Part shown: positions 24,549 to 33,276 of the stretch, piece by piece
Layout: every line of letters starts with the position of its first letter
Position numbering within the stretch: position 1 is the stretch's first letter
Source of the DNA: Novosphingobium acidiphilum DSM 19966
GTDB taxonomy: Bacteria; Pseudomonadota; Alphaproteobacteria; Sphingomonadales; Sphingomonadaceae
Length of the DNA stretch: 64,000 nucleotides
NCBI RefSeq assembly: GCF_000429005.1
Contig: NZ_AUBA01000008.1
Span: 105,074-169,073, forward strand
Direction of reading: 5' to 3'
Translations under genes and position numbers: made by a program
The notes under the pieces: model-generated
Seen by the model: the letters and a program-made list of their open reading frames with translations, nothing else
Told to the model about the DNA's origin: nothing
The model's database searches: none

Positions 24549-25693
24549 TGCTGGCCGCGCGGCTGCGTGCCGGGTTCGTCGATGCCTATGGCGCGGCGCC
24601 GCACATCAACAGCCGCGCGCCGGGCCGGGTCAATCTGATTGGCGAACACACCGATTACAACGACGGCTTTGCCATGCCGATCGCGATCGGGGCGGAAACG
24701 CGGGTGGCCTTTACCCCCGTTGCAGGTGCGGATCTGCAAGTCGCTGCGCTCGATCTGGGCGAATGCGACCGGTTTTCGCCCGCCCGGGTCGGTGCCCTGC
24801 CGGGTGGCGGCTGGCGCAATTATGTGCGCGGAACGGTCGATGAACTGACGCGGGCCGGCATTGCCGTGCCAGGCGGGATGCTGGCGATCGCGGGGAATAT
24901 TGCGCGGGGCACCGGGTTGTCGTCGTCCGCCAGTCTGGAGGTGGCCCTGGTCCACGCGCTGCTGGCCGCAGCGGGGGTGGAATGGCCCGCGCTCGATATC
25001 GCGCTGCTGGCGCAGCGTGCCGAATGCGGCTTTCCCGGCGTGCGCTGCGGCAATCTGGATCAGATTGCCAGCGCGGCAACGCGGGCCGGCCATGCCCTGC
25101 TGATTGATTGCCGCAGTCTGGCGCTGCGGACCATTCGCATGCCCGACGATGTGGCGGTGATGATCGTACAATCGGGGGTGGAACGCGGGCTGGTCGACGG
25201 TGAATACAACACGCGCCGCAGCGAATGCGAACGTGCCGCGGCCTTTCTGGGCGTGGCCGCCTTGCGCGATGCGGATGACGCCATGTTGCACGCGGCAATA
25301 GGCCGGCTGGATGATCGCGCCTGGCACCGTGCGCGCCACGTGATTGGCGACAATCGCCGCGCGCTGGACGCTGCACGGGCGCTGGCCGCAGACGATCTGA
25401 TCGCGACCGGACGCCTGATGCGCGATTCGCACCTGTCGCAGGCGCAAGATTTCGGCATTACCGTGCCGCAGACCGACCGGCTGGCCGACCTGCTCAACGC
25501 CGCGATTGGCGTCGACGGCGGCGCGCGCCAGACCGGTGGCGGCTTTGGCGGCGCGGTGGTCGGCGTGATGCGGCGCGATCGGGTCGATGCGGTGCGCGAT
25601 GCGGTCCTGGCGCATTATCGCACCCCGGCCGGGACCCCGCCCGACCTGTGCATCGAAGTACCCGCCGACGGCGCCGGTCTTGTTGCCGGCTGA
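24545..25693 (+). CDS. galK: Galactokinase
   Basis: A 382-residue GHMP kinase phosphorylating galactose to galactose-1-phosphate. The galactokinase signature GRVNLIGEHTDYNDGFAMP lies near residue 28, the ATP loop GTGLSSSASLEVALVHALL near 120, and the third GHMP motif GGGFGGAVVGV near 335. The start overlaps the galT stop, so the pair is translationally coupled. It ends 12 bp from the convergent purD stop, leaving no room for a long terminator between them. Confidence 0.95.
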   Translation: MMLAARLRAGFVDAYGAAPHINSRAPGRVNLIGEHTDYNDGFAMPIAIGAETRVAFTPVAGADLQVAALDLGECDRFSPARVGALPGGGWRNYVRGTVDELTRAGIAVPGGMLAIAGNIARGTGLSSSASLEVALVHALLAAAGVEWPALDIALLAQRAECGFPGVRCGNLDQIASAATRAGHALLIDCRSLALRTIRMPDDVAVMIVQSGVERGLVDGEYNTRRSECERAAAFLGVAALRDADDAMLHAAIGRLDDRAWHRARHVIGDNRRALDAARALAADDLIATGRLMRDSHLSQAQDFGITVPQTDRLADLLNAAIGVDGGARQTGGGFGGAVVGVMRRDRVDAVRDAVLAHYRTPAGTPPDLCIEVPADGAGLVAG

Positions 25694-25705
25694 ACCGGGT
25701 CCGCT

Positions 25706-26989
25706 CTATTCGCCGTCTTCGCGCGCGATTTCGCGCCAGCCGATGTCGCGCCGGCAGAAACCCTGGCCAAAATCGATCGCATCGACCGCGCGATAGGCGC
25801 TGTCGCGCGCGGCACGCACGGTTTGACCGCGCGCGCACACGTTCAGCACGCGGCCGCCGCTGGCGCGCAGCACGCCGGCGTCGTCGCGCACGGTTCCTGC
25901 ATGAAACACTTTGGCGCCCTGGGTTTCGGCGCTGGCAAGATCGGCGATCATCCCGCCCTTGACCGGACTGGCGGGATAGCCGGTGGCGGCCAGGACCACG
26001 GTCAGCGCGGGTTCGGGCGAAAAGTCGGGGTGAGGGATTGAGCCCAGCCGGTTGTCGGCCACTGCCGACAGCACGTCGACCAGATCGCTTTTCAGCCGCA
26101 GCATCAGCACCTGGCATTCTGGATCGCCGAAACGGCAATTGTATTCGATCAGTTTGGGCCCCTCGGACGTCAGCATCAGCCCGGCAAACAGCACGCCCGA
26201 ATAGGCCATGCCCGCGTCGGCCATCGCCTTGACCGTGGGGGCGATGATCCGCGTCATGACTTCGCGTTCAAGCGCGGGCGTCAGGACGCGCGCGGGGCTA
26301 TAGGCGCCCATGCCGCCGGTGTTGGGGCCGGTATCGCCATCGCCGACGCGCTTGTGATCCTGCGCCGATCCGAATGCCACGATCGTCGCGCCATCGGTCA
26401 GCGCGAAAAAGCTGGCCTCTTCGCCGGTCATGAATTCCTCGATCACCACTTCGGCGCCGGCATCGCCAAACCCGCCGGCAAACATGTCGGCGATGGCATC
26501 GCGCGCGTCTTGTGCGGTCTGGGCGATCACCACGCCTTTGCCGGCGGCCAGGCCATCGGCCTTGATCACCACCGGCAGGCCGAACTGCGCCAACGCCGCC
26601 AGCGCATCATCCTGGTTCGACGTGCGCACATAGCCGGCGGTGGGGATTCCGGCGCGCGAACAAAGATCCTTGGTAAAGCCTTTCGATCCTTCCAGCTGTG
26701 CGGCGGCCTGGTTCGGGCCGAACACCCTGATCGCCGCGGCGCGCAAGCTGTCGGCCAGACCGTCGACCAGCGGGGCTTCGGGGCCGACCACCACCAGGCC
26801 GATGGCATGTTCATGGCAGAACGCCACAACCGCGCCATGATCGGACAGGTCAAGCGCGTGGCACCGGGCATGTTCGGCAATGCCCGGATTGCCGGGTGCC
26901 GCATGAAGCTTGCCCAGATGCGCGCTTTGGGCCAGTTTCCACGCCAGCGCATGTTCGCGCCCACCGCTGCCCAGCAACAGGATATTCAT
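25706..26989 (-). CDS. purD: Phosphoribosylamine-glycine ligase
   Basis: A 427-residue ATP-grasp enzyme, step 2 of de novo purine synthesis, joining glycine to phosphoribosylamine. The N-terminal MNILLLGSGGREHALAWKLA, the VVVGPEAPLVDGLAD motif, the ATP-grasp EGSKGFTKDLCSRAGIPTA and YSGVLFAGLMLT.GPKLIEYNCRFGDPECQ signature are all present. The start at 26989 has GGAAGG 9-10 bases upstream, and its first codon overlaps the xseA start on the opposite strand by two bases. Its promoter must therefore lie inside xseA. Confidence 0.97.
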   Translation of the reverse strand: MNILLLGSGGREHALAWKLAQSAHLGKLHAAPGNPGIAEHARCHALDLSDHGAVVAFCHEHAIGLVVVGPEAPLVDGLADSLRAAAIRVFGPNQAAAQLEGSKGFTKDLCSRAGIPTAGYVRTSNQDDALAALAQFGLPVVIKADGLAAGKGVVIAQTAQDARDAIADMFAGGFGDAGAEVVIEEFMTGEEASFFALTDGATIVAFGSAQDHKRVGDGDTGPNTGGMGAYSPARVLTPALEREVMTRIIAPTVKAMADAGMAYSGVLFAGLMLTSEGPKLIEYNCRFGDPECQVLMLRLKSDLVDVLSAVADNRLGSIPHPDFSPEPALTVVLAATGYPASPVKGGMIADLASAETQGAKVFHAGTVRDDAGVLRASGGRVLNVCARGQTVRAARDSAYRAVDAIDFGQGFCRRDIGWREIAREDGE

Positions 26990-28433
26990 GAATTCTCACC
27001 TTCCCGGCGATGACGCCGCCATGCCTGGCCTGTTAGCGAGGGAAACCGCGGGCGACAACGCCCCGGCGCTGTCGATTTCGGAACTGTCCAATCTGTTGAA
27101 GCGCACGGTGGAGGACAGGTTCGGATTTGTCCGCGTGCGCGGCGAGCTGTCGGGGGTCAAGCGCGCCGCGTCCGGGCACCTTTATCTCAGCCTGAAGGAT
27201 GAAAATGCCCGGCTGGACGGGGTGATGTGGCGCGGTGGCGTGCAAAGGCTGGGGTTTGCGCCCGCCGACGGGATCGAGGTGATCGCCACGGGCAAGCTGA
27301 CGACCTATCCCGGCCGGTCGAATTACCAGATCGTGATCGAGCGGATGGAAATCGCCGGCGAAGGCGCGCTGCTGGCCTTGCTCGAAAAGACCAAGGCGCG
27401 GCTGGCCGCCGAGGGCCTGTTCGATGCGCAGCGCAAACGCGCGATCCCCTATCTGCCGCGCGTGATCGGGGTGGTGACATCGCCCACCGGCGCGGTGATC
27501 CGCGATATCCTGCATCGGCTGCGCGACCGGTTTCCCAGCCATGTCGTGGTCTGGCCGGTTCTGGTGCAGGGCCAGGGTGCTGCCCCCCAGATTGCCGCGG
27601 CGGTGCGCGGGTTTTCCGAACTGGCCCCCGGTGGCCCGGTACCACGCCCTGACCTGGTGATCGTGGCGCGCGGGGGCGGTTCGATCGAGGACTTGTGGGC
27701 GTTCAACGAGGAAGAGGTGGTGCGCGCGATTGCGGGGTCGACCATCCCGGTGATCAGCGCGGTGGGCCACGAAACCGACACCACGCTGGCCGATTTCGCC
27801 GCCGACCGCCGCGCGCCGACGCCAACCGCAGCGGCGGAAATGGCCGTGCCGGTGCGCGCCGAACTGGCCGGCACGCTGGCCGAGCTTGAGGCGCGGCGCC
27901 TGCGCGCGATCGGGCGGCAACTGGCGCAGGCGCGCGAACGGCTTGACCAGCGCGCGCGGCGCCTGCCCCAGCCGCAGGCTTTGCTGCAGGCGCAGGCGCA
28001 ACGTCTGGACGATCTGGGCGATCGGCTGCGGCGTTCGCTTGGCCACCGCACCGAACTGGCCAAGGCGCAACTGGCGCGCCATGCCGGCGCGCTGCGCCCG
28101 GCTTTGCTCGAGGCGCGCCTGCGGCGCGAAACCGAACGGCTGGGCGCGTTGCGCCTGCGGCCAGAGGCGCTGTTGCAAAGGATCGCCACCGCGCGCGCGC
28201 GGGTCGATGCGCTTGACCGGTTGCGCCGATCGCTCGATCCCGAAGCGCCGCTGCTGCGCGGCTATGTGCTGGTGACCGACGCATCGGGGCACGTGATCAA
28301 GACGCGCAGCGTTGCACAGGCCGAGGCCGAACTGACATTGAAATTTGCCGATGGCACGCTGGCGGTGACACCGCGCGGCGCCCGCGCCAAAGCGACGCCT
28401 GCCACCGCCCCGCAACAACCCAAATTGCTTTGA
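26988..28433 (+). CDS. xseA: Exodeoxyribonuclease VII large subunit
   Basis: A 481-residue catalytic subunit of exonuclease VII, which degrades single-stranded DNA from both ends. The N-terminal OB fold (FGFVRVRGELSGVKRAASGHLYLSLKDE) is followed by the catalytic core with GVVTSPTGAVIRDILHRL, DLVIVARGGGSIEDLWAFNEE and SAVGHETDTTLADFAADRRAPTPTAAAE. A long Arg/Ala/Leu-rich helical region makes up the C-terminal third. I chose the ATG at 26988 (AGGA at 6 bases); an ATG at 27021 lacks a ribosome site. No xseB is in the window. DUF2093 follows 18 bp later. Confidence 0.93.
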   Translation: MNSHLPGDDAAMPGLLARETAGDNAPALSISELSNLLKRTVEDRFGFVRVRGELSGVKRAASGHLYLSLKDENARLDGVMWRGGVQRLGFAPADGIEVIATGKLTTYPGRSNYQIVIERMEIAGEGALLALLEKTKARLAAEGLFDAQRKRAIPYLPRVIGVVTSPTGAVIRDILHRLRDRFPSHVVVWPVLVQGQGAAPQIAAAVRGFSELAPGGPVPRPDLVIVARGGGSIEDLWAFNEEEVVRAIAGSTIPVISAVGHETDTTLADFAADRRAPTPTAAAEMAVPVRAELAGTLAELEARRLRAIGRQLAQARERLDQRARRLPQPQALLQAQAQRLDDLGDRLRRSLGHRTELAKAQLARHAGALRPALLEARLRRETERLGALRLRPEALLQRIATARARVDALDRLRRSLDPEAPLLRGYVLVTDASGHVIKTRSVAQAEAELTLKFADGTLAVTPRGARAKATPATAPQQPKLL

Positions 28434-28451
28434 ACGGAAACCTCGCCTAAA

Positions 28452-28664
28452 ATGCTGGATATGCTGACACCTCCCGCCGGCCGCCTTGCGCGGCTTCATT
28501 ACCTGCCGGGCACCTTTCGCCAATTGTCCGCGGGCGACCATGTGATCTGCGCGGTGACCGCTGCGCGCATCCCGCTCGATGTGCTGCGCTATTGGAGCGC
28601 GGAACGGCAGGAGGCCTATGCCAGTGCCGAAATCGCGACAAAGCGCCTGCTCGAACAGGCTTAG
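28452..28664 (+). CDS. DUF2093 protein
   Basis: A 70-residue protein matching DUF2093, a short alphaproteobacterial family usually found next to xseA. The conserved core is HYLPGTFRQLSAGDHVICAVTAARIPLDVLRYWSAERQEAY. It follows xseA by 18 bp and is followed at once by the M23 peptidase gene, so the three are probably one operon. Function unknown. No signal peptide. Confidence 0.85.
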   Translation: MLDMLTPPAGRLARLHYLPGTFRQLSAGDHVICAVTAARIPLDVLRYWSAERQEAYASAEIATKRLLEQA

Positions 28665-28667
28665 GAT

Positions 28668-29495
28668 TTGCGCCTAACCCGTCGCACGGCCCTGGCCGCC
28701 GCAGCCGCCTGGGTGGCCGCGCCGGCCTTGGCCGCAGATGACCGGTTCGCATTGCGCGGGCAGCCCACACAGGGTGGCTGGCTGCGCGGGCGTGTGCCGC
28801 AAGGGACGACCGCTCTGCGGCTGGACGATCAGGCGCTGGCGTATGCCGCAGACGGCGCATTCCTGATCGCATTTGACCGCGATGCCGTGCCTGTTGCGAC
28901 GCTGGTGGCCGAAACACCGGCGGGCCCGGTGCGCCAGGCGCTGGGCATTGCCCCGCGCGCCTGGCCGATCGAACACGTTGATACGCCGATGCACCCCGCG
29001 GGCATGCCCGATGCCGAATTCGCGCGCCGGCGCGCAGACGAACTGGCCCGGATCCGCACGGCGCGCGCGCACGACACCGGCGCGCAAGGGTGGCGCCAGA
29101 CGATGATCCACCCGGCGCGCGGGCCGATGTCGGGGCGGTTTGGCGCGCAGCGGGTGTTTCGCGGTGTGCCGGCGGCGTATCACGGGGGCATGGATATCGC
29201 GGCAGGCGCGGGCACGGCGATTGTCGCGCCGGCCGATGGCGTTGTCGTGCTGGCCGCGGTGGCCGACCTGTTCACGCTGGAAGGTCATCTGATCATCATC
29301 GATCACGGCATGGGGCTGAACAGTGCGATGCTCCACGCCCGCACCGTGTCGATCGGTCAAGGTGCTGCTGTCGCACAGGGGCAGACAATCTGCCAGGTCG
29401 GCATGACCGGCCGCGCAACCGGGCCGCACCTGCATTGGGGGCTGACCTGGCATCGCCGCAGGCTGGACCCGCTGCTGTTTTTGCAGGACCGCTGA
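28668..29495 (+). CDS. M23-family (LytM-like) metallopeptidase
   Basis: A 275-residue secreted peptidase-fold protein. The signal peptide carries a twin-arginine-like LTRRTALAAAAAWVAAPALA and is cleaved around residue 22. The C-terminal LytM domain has the zinc ligands in YHGGMDIAAG and HLHWGL, plus APADGVVVLAA and GLNSAMLHARTVSIGQG, so it is probably an active peptidoglycan endopeptidase of the periplasm. The start is a TTG at 28668: an in-frame stop at 28662-28664 blocks any upstream start, and the signal peptide begins right there. It is the last gene of the xseA-DUF2093 group. Confidence 0.85.
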   Translation: MRLTRRTALAAAAAWVAAPALAADDRFALRGQPTQGGWLRGRVPQGTTALRLDDQALAYAADGAFLIAFDRDAVPVATLVAETPAGPVRQALGIAPRAWPIEHVDTPMHPAGMPDAEFARRRADELARIRTARAHDTGAQGWRQTMIHPARGPMSGRFGAQRVFRGVPAAYHGGMDIAAGAGTAIVAPADGVVVLAAVADLFTLEGHLIIIDHGMGLNSAMLHARTVSIGQGAAVAQGQTICQVGMTGRATGPHLHWGLTWHRRRLDPLLFLQDR

Positions 29496-29687
29496 TACGG
29501 TCCGCGACCCGACTGCGACAATTGCGTGACACATATGTGGCAAAAACACTACAGTCACGGCAAATCACCGCAGTGACCCAATAGGCAGGTTGCCGCTGCG
29601 GCGCTCACCTGCCAGCTTTCGGCCCTTCCGGGGATGTCACGTCGCGCACCGCTGGTTTTCCGGCCGGCGCTGCGCACCTTTTCATGC

Positions 29688-29707
29688 GTTGCTCTCCGGT
29701 CCTGCGC
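29688..29707 (+). promoter_or_regulatory. Leader element upstream of TonB-dependent receptor 1
   Basis: The segment GTTGC...GGTCCTGCGC ends 49 bases before the receptor start. The same 10-base GGTCCTGCGC ends 48 bases before receptor 2, with GTTGC also shared. Conserved position suggests a leader or regulatory element; its role is unknown. Confidence 0.4.
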
Positions 29708-29756
29708 AGGGGCGCCCGAATCGCCGGGCCCAATCTTGAAAAGGGTTCAATCGGTT

Positions 29757-32700
29757 ATGAAGCATGTGAACACGCTTACCACCGGGGTGGCGTCTGCCGC
29801 GCTCGGCCTGGCGATGCTGGCGACGCCGGCGCTGGCCCAGCAGGCCGCGCCTGCCACCGCAGCCGACAGCAAGGACGTGATCATCGTTACCGGCTCGGTG
29901 TCGAAGAACCCGGCCACCGCCACGGCTTCGCCGGTGGTGGCGATTACCGCCGAAAATCTTGAAAACCGGGGTATCACCTCGGTGGCCGATGCGCTGCAAC
30001 TGACGCCTGCGAACAATTCGGGCACTTTGACCAGCAGCTGGTCGGTGTTCGGTTTCGCCACCGGGGCCAGTGCACCGTCGCTGCGCGGGTTCAACGATGG
30101 CTATACCCTGACCATCTTCAACGGTTTGCGCAGTGCGATCTATCCGCTGGCCGATGACGGCTATCGCAACTTTGTCGATATCAACACGATCCCCGAATCG
30201 ATCGTCGACAACGTGCAGATCCTGCAGGACGGCGCATCGGCGGCCTATGGCGCCGACGCGGTGGCCGGTGTGGTCAACGTGATTATCAAGAAGGAAATCC
30301 AGGGCCTTCACCTCAACATGTCGGGCGGCATTTCGCAGCTGGGCGATGCGGGCGAACGCCGCATCGACGGCAGCTGGGGCATCGGCAGCCTGAAGCGCGA
30401 TGGCTACAACTTCTACATCAATGCCGAATACCAGAAGAACGATGCGGTCTATGACAGCACGCGCGGCACATCATCGGACCTGAGCCATATCTGCGACGGC
30501 ATGGGCGATTGCATGACCAATTTCGCCGCCAACGGCATCCAGGCCGATGGCAGCTATCTGGGCTTTCAGACCACCACCGTGCCCTATGCGCGGCCGTGGG
30601 ATCCGGTCAACGGCGTGGGCACCGGCCAGTTCCAGCTGCTCAACCCGGCGGCCGGCTGCAGTGGCCTGGCCGCCACCCAGCTGAATGCCACGCAGCAGGC
30701 CGCGGGCGCCGCGTCGGGCGTGCCGACCAGCGGCGTGGTCTGTCAGCAGGACGGCGCAAAGCAATACAACATGTATGCGCCGCAGATCATCCGCATCGGT
30801 GCCAATTCGCGTCTGACCAGAAACTTTGGCGATGCGCAGGCCTATGTGATGGTCAACTATGCCGAAACCAAGACGTTTTCGCAGGCCGGCCCGGTTGCCT
30901 ATACCGGCTATGTCAACACGATCGCCAACAGCGTCAATTACGTCAACAACATCGTCCTGCCGACGTATGTCTGCCCGGGCGGGGTCGGCGGCGTCGATGG
31001 CAACGGCAATTCGACCACGACTTGCGCCGCCGGCAGCGCGGGCGCCAGGCTGAACCCCAACAATCCGTTTGCCGCCTCGGGTCAGTCGGCGCAGCTGTCG
31101 GGGCTGTATGATCGTCCGACGCAGACCCTGACCGATGCCAAGACCTATCGCATTTCGGGCGGCATCAGCGGCGCGTTCGCCGGCGACTGGTTCTATGATA
31201 TCCAGGGCACCACCTCGTGGATCAACCTGGGCCTGACGTATCTGAACTATATCAACGCGCAGGATCTGCTCAATGCAGTGGCGCAGGGCACCTACGATTT
31301 CACCAACCCGGGGGCCAATTCGCAAAGCGCGCGCGACCAGATCGCGCCGACCGTGAACGACGTGGCCCGTTCGCGCGAGACCCAGTTCCTGGGCACGTTG
31401 AACCACAATTTCGTCAAGCTCCCGGGCGGTGATCTGAACGTTGCGGTGGGCGCCGAATACCGCTTTGAAGCGGTCAACGAACCGTCGGTCCAGTTTGGCA
31501 ATGCCAACGCCTATGATGGCGCCTATTCGCTGAATCCGGTGTCGGTGATCGGTTCGCGCCACGTCTATTCGGGCTTTTACGAAATCACCGTGCCGATCCT
31601 GGAAAGCCTCAAGGTCAAGGCCGATGGCCGCTACGACCATTATTCCAGCGGCCAGCACGCGTTTTCGCCCAAGTTCGAAGCGACGTTCAAGCCGATCAAG
31701 CAGTTCGAGCTGCGCGGTACCTATGGCAAGGGTTTCCACATCCCGACGTTCAGCCAGCTCTATGGCTATCCGACCACAGGCTATGTCGGCGAACAGCCGG
31801 TTTGCCCCAACCCCGCATATGCCACGTTCTGCGCGTCGCACCCGGGCAACGCGGCCTATACCACAACCGGCTACAACGTCGGTGAAACCAGCCAGGGCAA
31901 TCCCGGTCTGGCCCCCGAACGGTCGCAGTCGTACACCATCGGCACAGTGCTGCGCCCGACCCGCAATCTGACCTTTACGGTGGATTACTGGCACACCAAG
32001 ATCGACGGCATCATTGTCAGCGTGGCGCAGGAAGGCACGCCGGTGATCGACGCGATTGCCCAGTATTATGCCAACAACGGCGTGGTGAATGTGCCTGGCG
32101 TCACCGTGCTGCCCGGTCAGAAGGACCCGACCAACCCCAATGCGCTGCCGCTGATCGGGTTCATCGTGTCGAGCTATGTCAACGCCCAGTCCGAAGTCGC
32201 TTCGGGCTTTGACTTTGGCGCGGACTTGCGCCTGCCGCTCAGCGACAAGGGCGGGGTCAGCCTGCGCAGCGGTCTGAACGTGTCGTATCTGTCAAAGCTG
32301 ACCCAATATACCTCGGCCGGTGCCGAAGTCTTTGCCGGTACGCTGGGGCCATGCAACATTACCGCGTGTTCGGGCACGCCGCGCTGGCGCGCGGTATGGC
32401 AGAACACGTTCGATTTCCACAACCGCACCAATGTGACTTTGACCGGCAATTTCACCAGCGGCTATTCGGAATACAATGCCGACATCGGCTATCTGGCGAC
32501 CTGGCAGACCGGGCCGAACGCAACGATGCAGGTGACACCGAGCGTGCGTTCGGTGTTTACCGCCGATCTCGACATCCATCACAAGGTCGACGATCACTTC
32601 ACCATCTATGCCGATGTGAAGAACCTGCTCAACGCCCGGCCGCCGTTCGATCCGGCGGGCGGCTATGGCGACGGCAGCACGTTCTACATGTTCAACCCCG

Positions 32701-32762
32701 CGTGGGGCGATTCGGGATATATCGGCCGGTTCTTCCGCATCGGTGCCAAGATCGACTTCTAG
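29757..32762 (+). CDS. TonB-dependent receptor 1
   Basis: A 1001-residue outer-membrane receptor. The signal peptide (MKHVNTLTTGVASAALGLAM...ALAQQ) is followed by the TonB-box-like DVIIVTGS, a plug domain with SLRGFNDGYTLTIFNGLRS and DGASAAYGADAVAGVVNVIIK, and a long 22-strand barrel ending in the aromatic GRFFRIGAKIDF. Such receptors import substrates with energy from TonB-ExbBD. The mature chain has 10 cysteines in five neighbouring pairs in predicted loops. The ATG at 29757 opens a complete signal peptide; AAGGG lies 11 bases upstream. It is followed by a hairpin terminator and then by receptor 2. The ligand is unknown. Confidence 0.92.
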   Translation: MKHVNTLTTGVASAALGLAMLATPALAQQAAPATAADSKDVIIVTGSVSKNPATATASPVVAITAENLENRGITSVADALQLTPANNSGTLTSSWSVFGFATGASAPSLRGFNDGYTLTIFNGLRSAIYPLADDGYRNFVDINTIPESIVDNVQILQDGASAAYGADAVAGVVNVIIKKEIQGLHLNMSGGISQLGDAGERRIDGSWGIGSLKRDGYNFYINAEYQKNDAVYDSTRGTSSDLSHICDGMGDCMTNFAANGIQADGSYLGFQTTTVPYARPWDPVNGVGTGQFQLLNPAAGCSGLAATQLNATQQAAGAASGVPTSGVVCQQDGAKQYNMYAPQIIRIGANSRLTRNFGDAQAYVMVNYAETKTFSQAGPVAYTGYVNTIANSVNYVNNIVLPTYVCPGGVGGVDGNGNSTTTCAAGSAGARLNPNNPFAASGQSAQLSGLYDRPTQTLTDAKTYRISGGISGAFAGDWFYDIQGTTSWINLGLTYLNYINAQDLLNAVAQGTYDFTNPGANSQSARDQIAPTVNDVARSRETQFLGTLNHNFVKLPGGDLNVAVGAEYRFEAVNEPSVQFGNANAYDGAYSLNPVSVIGSRHVYSGFYEITVPILESLKVKADGRYDHYSSGQHAFSPKFEATFKPIKQFELRGTYGKGFHIPTFSQLYGYPTTGYVGEQPVCPNPAYATFCASHPGNAAYTTTGYNVGETSQGNPGLAPERSQSYTIGTVLRPTRNLTFTVDYWHTKIDGIIVSVAQEGTPVIDAIAQYYANNGVVNVPGVTVLPGQKDPTNPNALPLIGFIVSSYVNAQSEVASGFDFGADLRLPLSDKGGVSLRSGLNVSYLSKLTQYTSAGAEVFAGTLGPCNITACSGTPRWRAVWQNTFDFHNRTNVTLTGNFTSGYSEYNADIGYLATWQTGPNATMQVTPSVRSVFTADLDIHHKVDDHFTIYADVKNLLNARPPFDPAGGYGDGSTFYMFNPAWGDSGYIGRFFRIGAKIDF

Positions 32763-32786
32763 GCCGATCGAGAGTCCAGCCGGCAC

Positions 32787-32815
32787 AAGGGCGGTCCGCA
32801 AGGGCCGCCCTTTTC
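32787..32815 (+). terminator. Terminator after receptor 1
   Basis: Arms AAGGGCGGTCC and GGGCCGCCCTT (32787-32797 and 32802-32812, one mismatch) enclose a 4-base loop and are followed by TTCG. It starts 25 bases after the stop. Confidence 0.75.
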
Positions 32816-33211
32816 GTTGGCGTGCCCTTGCCAGGCGATCGGCCACCGGACGCCGCGGTGGCATGTGTCTGGCGGCGCGCGGACATATCGGCAAATCTTG
32901 ACAGTTCTGACACCGCGTTTCGGAAAATACTTATAAATGCGGCTTTAATACTTCTTCGGTATAATCGTAAAAATACGTAAATCAACCTCTGGGCTGGACG
33001 TTTATTTACCAATTTTAATATAAAAATCAGGCGTTTGTGTTGCGAAATGGTTACATTCGCCACAATTCTGCAAATGATATTGGCTGAACACTTTACGAAA
33101 CCCGCCTGCTGCTGCCAATCGCTGGCATACCGGGGGTTCCAACATTTGCTCAACGGATTGAAGGGATCGGTTCGCGAACGCGGGCCGGGATCAAACTTCG
33201 TTTCGAGTGCT

Positions 33212-33246
33212 GTTGCCTGGTCCTGCGCGGCGCCGACCTATCCAGG
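33212..33246 (+). promoter_or_regulatory. Leader element upstream of receptor 2
   Basis: Contains GTTGC and GGTCCTGCGC (33219-33228) as in receptor 1, and GACCTATCCAGG (33235-33246), which matches 10 of 12 bases of GACCTACCCTGG at 40547-40558 upstream of receptor 3. It thus shares parts with both other leaders. Confidence 0.4.
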
Positions 33247-33276
33247 TCCGCCACATCACTGGGGGATGATTCTGTA

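Larger units (their letters stand above)
32763..33276. other. Intergenic region between receptors 1 and 2, AT-rich
   Basis: This 514-bp gap contains the receptor 1 terminator (32787-32815), an AT-rich island at about 32925-33085 and the leader element just before receptor 2. A 76-codon frame from the ATG at 33047 ends in a TAA that overlaps the receptor 2 ATG (TAATG). It lacks a ribosome site and the third-position GC bias of real genes here, so I do not call it a gene. A TATAAT-like hexamer lies at 32960-32965 without a matching -35. Confidence 0.55.

Noticed and set aside
32898..32965. TTGACA (32898-32903) and TATAAT (32960-32965) as a promoter for receptor 2
   Set aside because: They are about 56 bases apart, far from the 16-18 needed, so they are not a -35/-10 pair.
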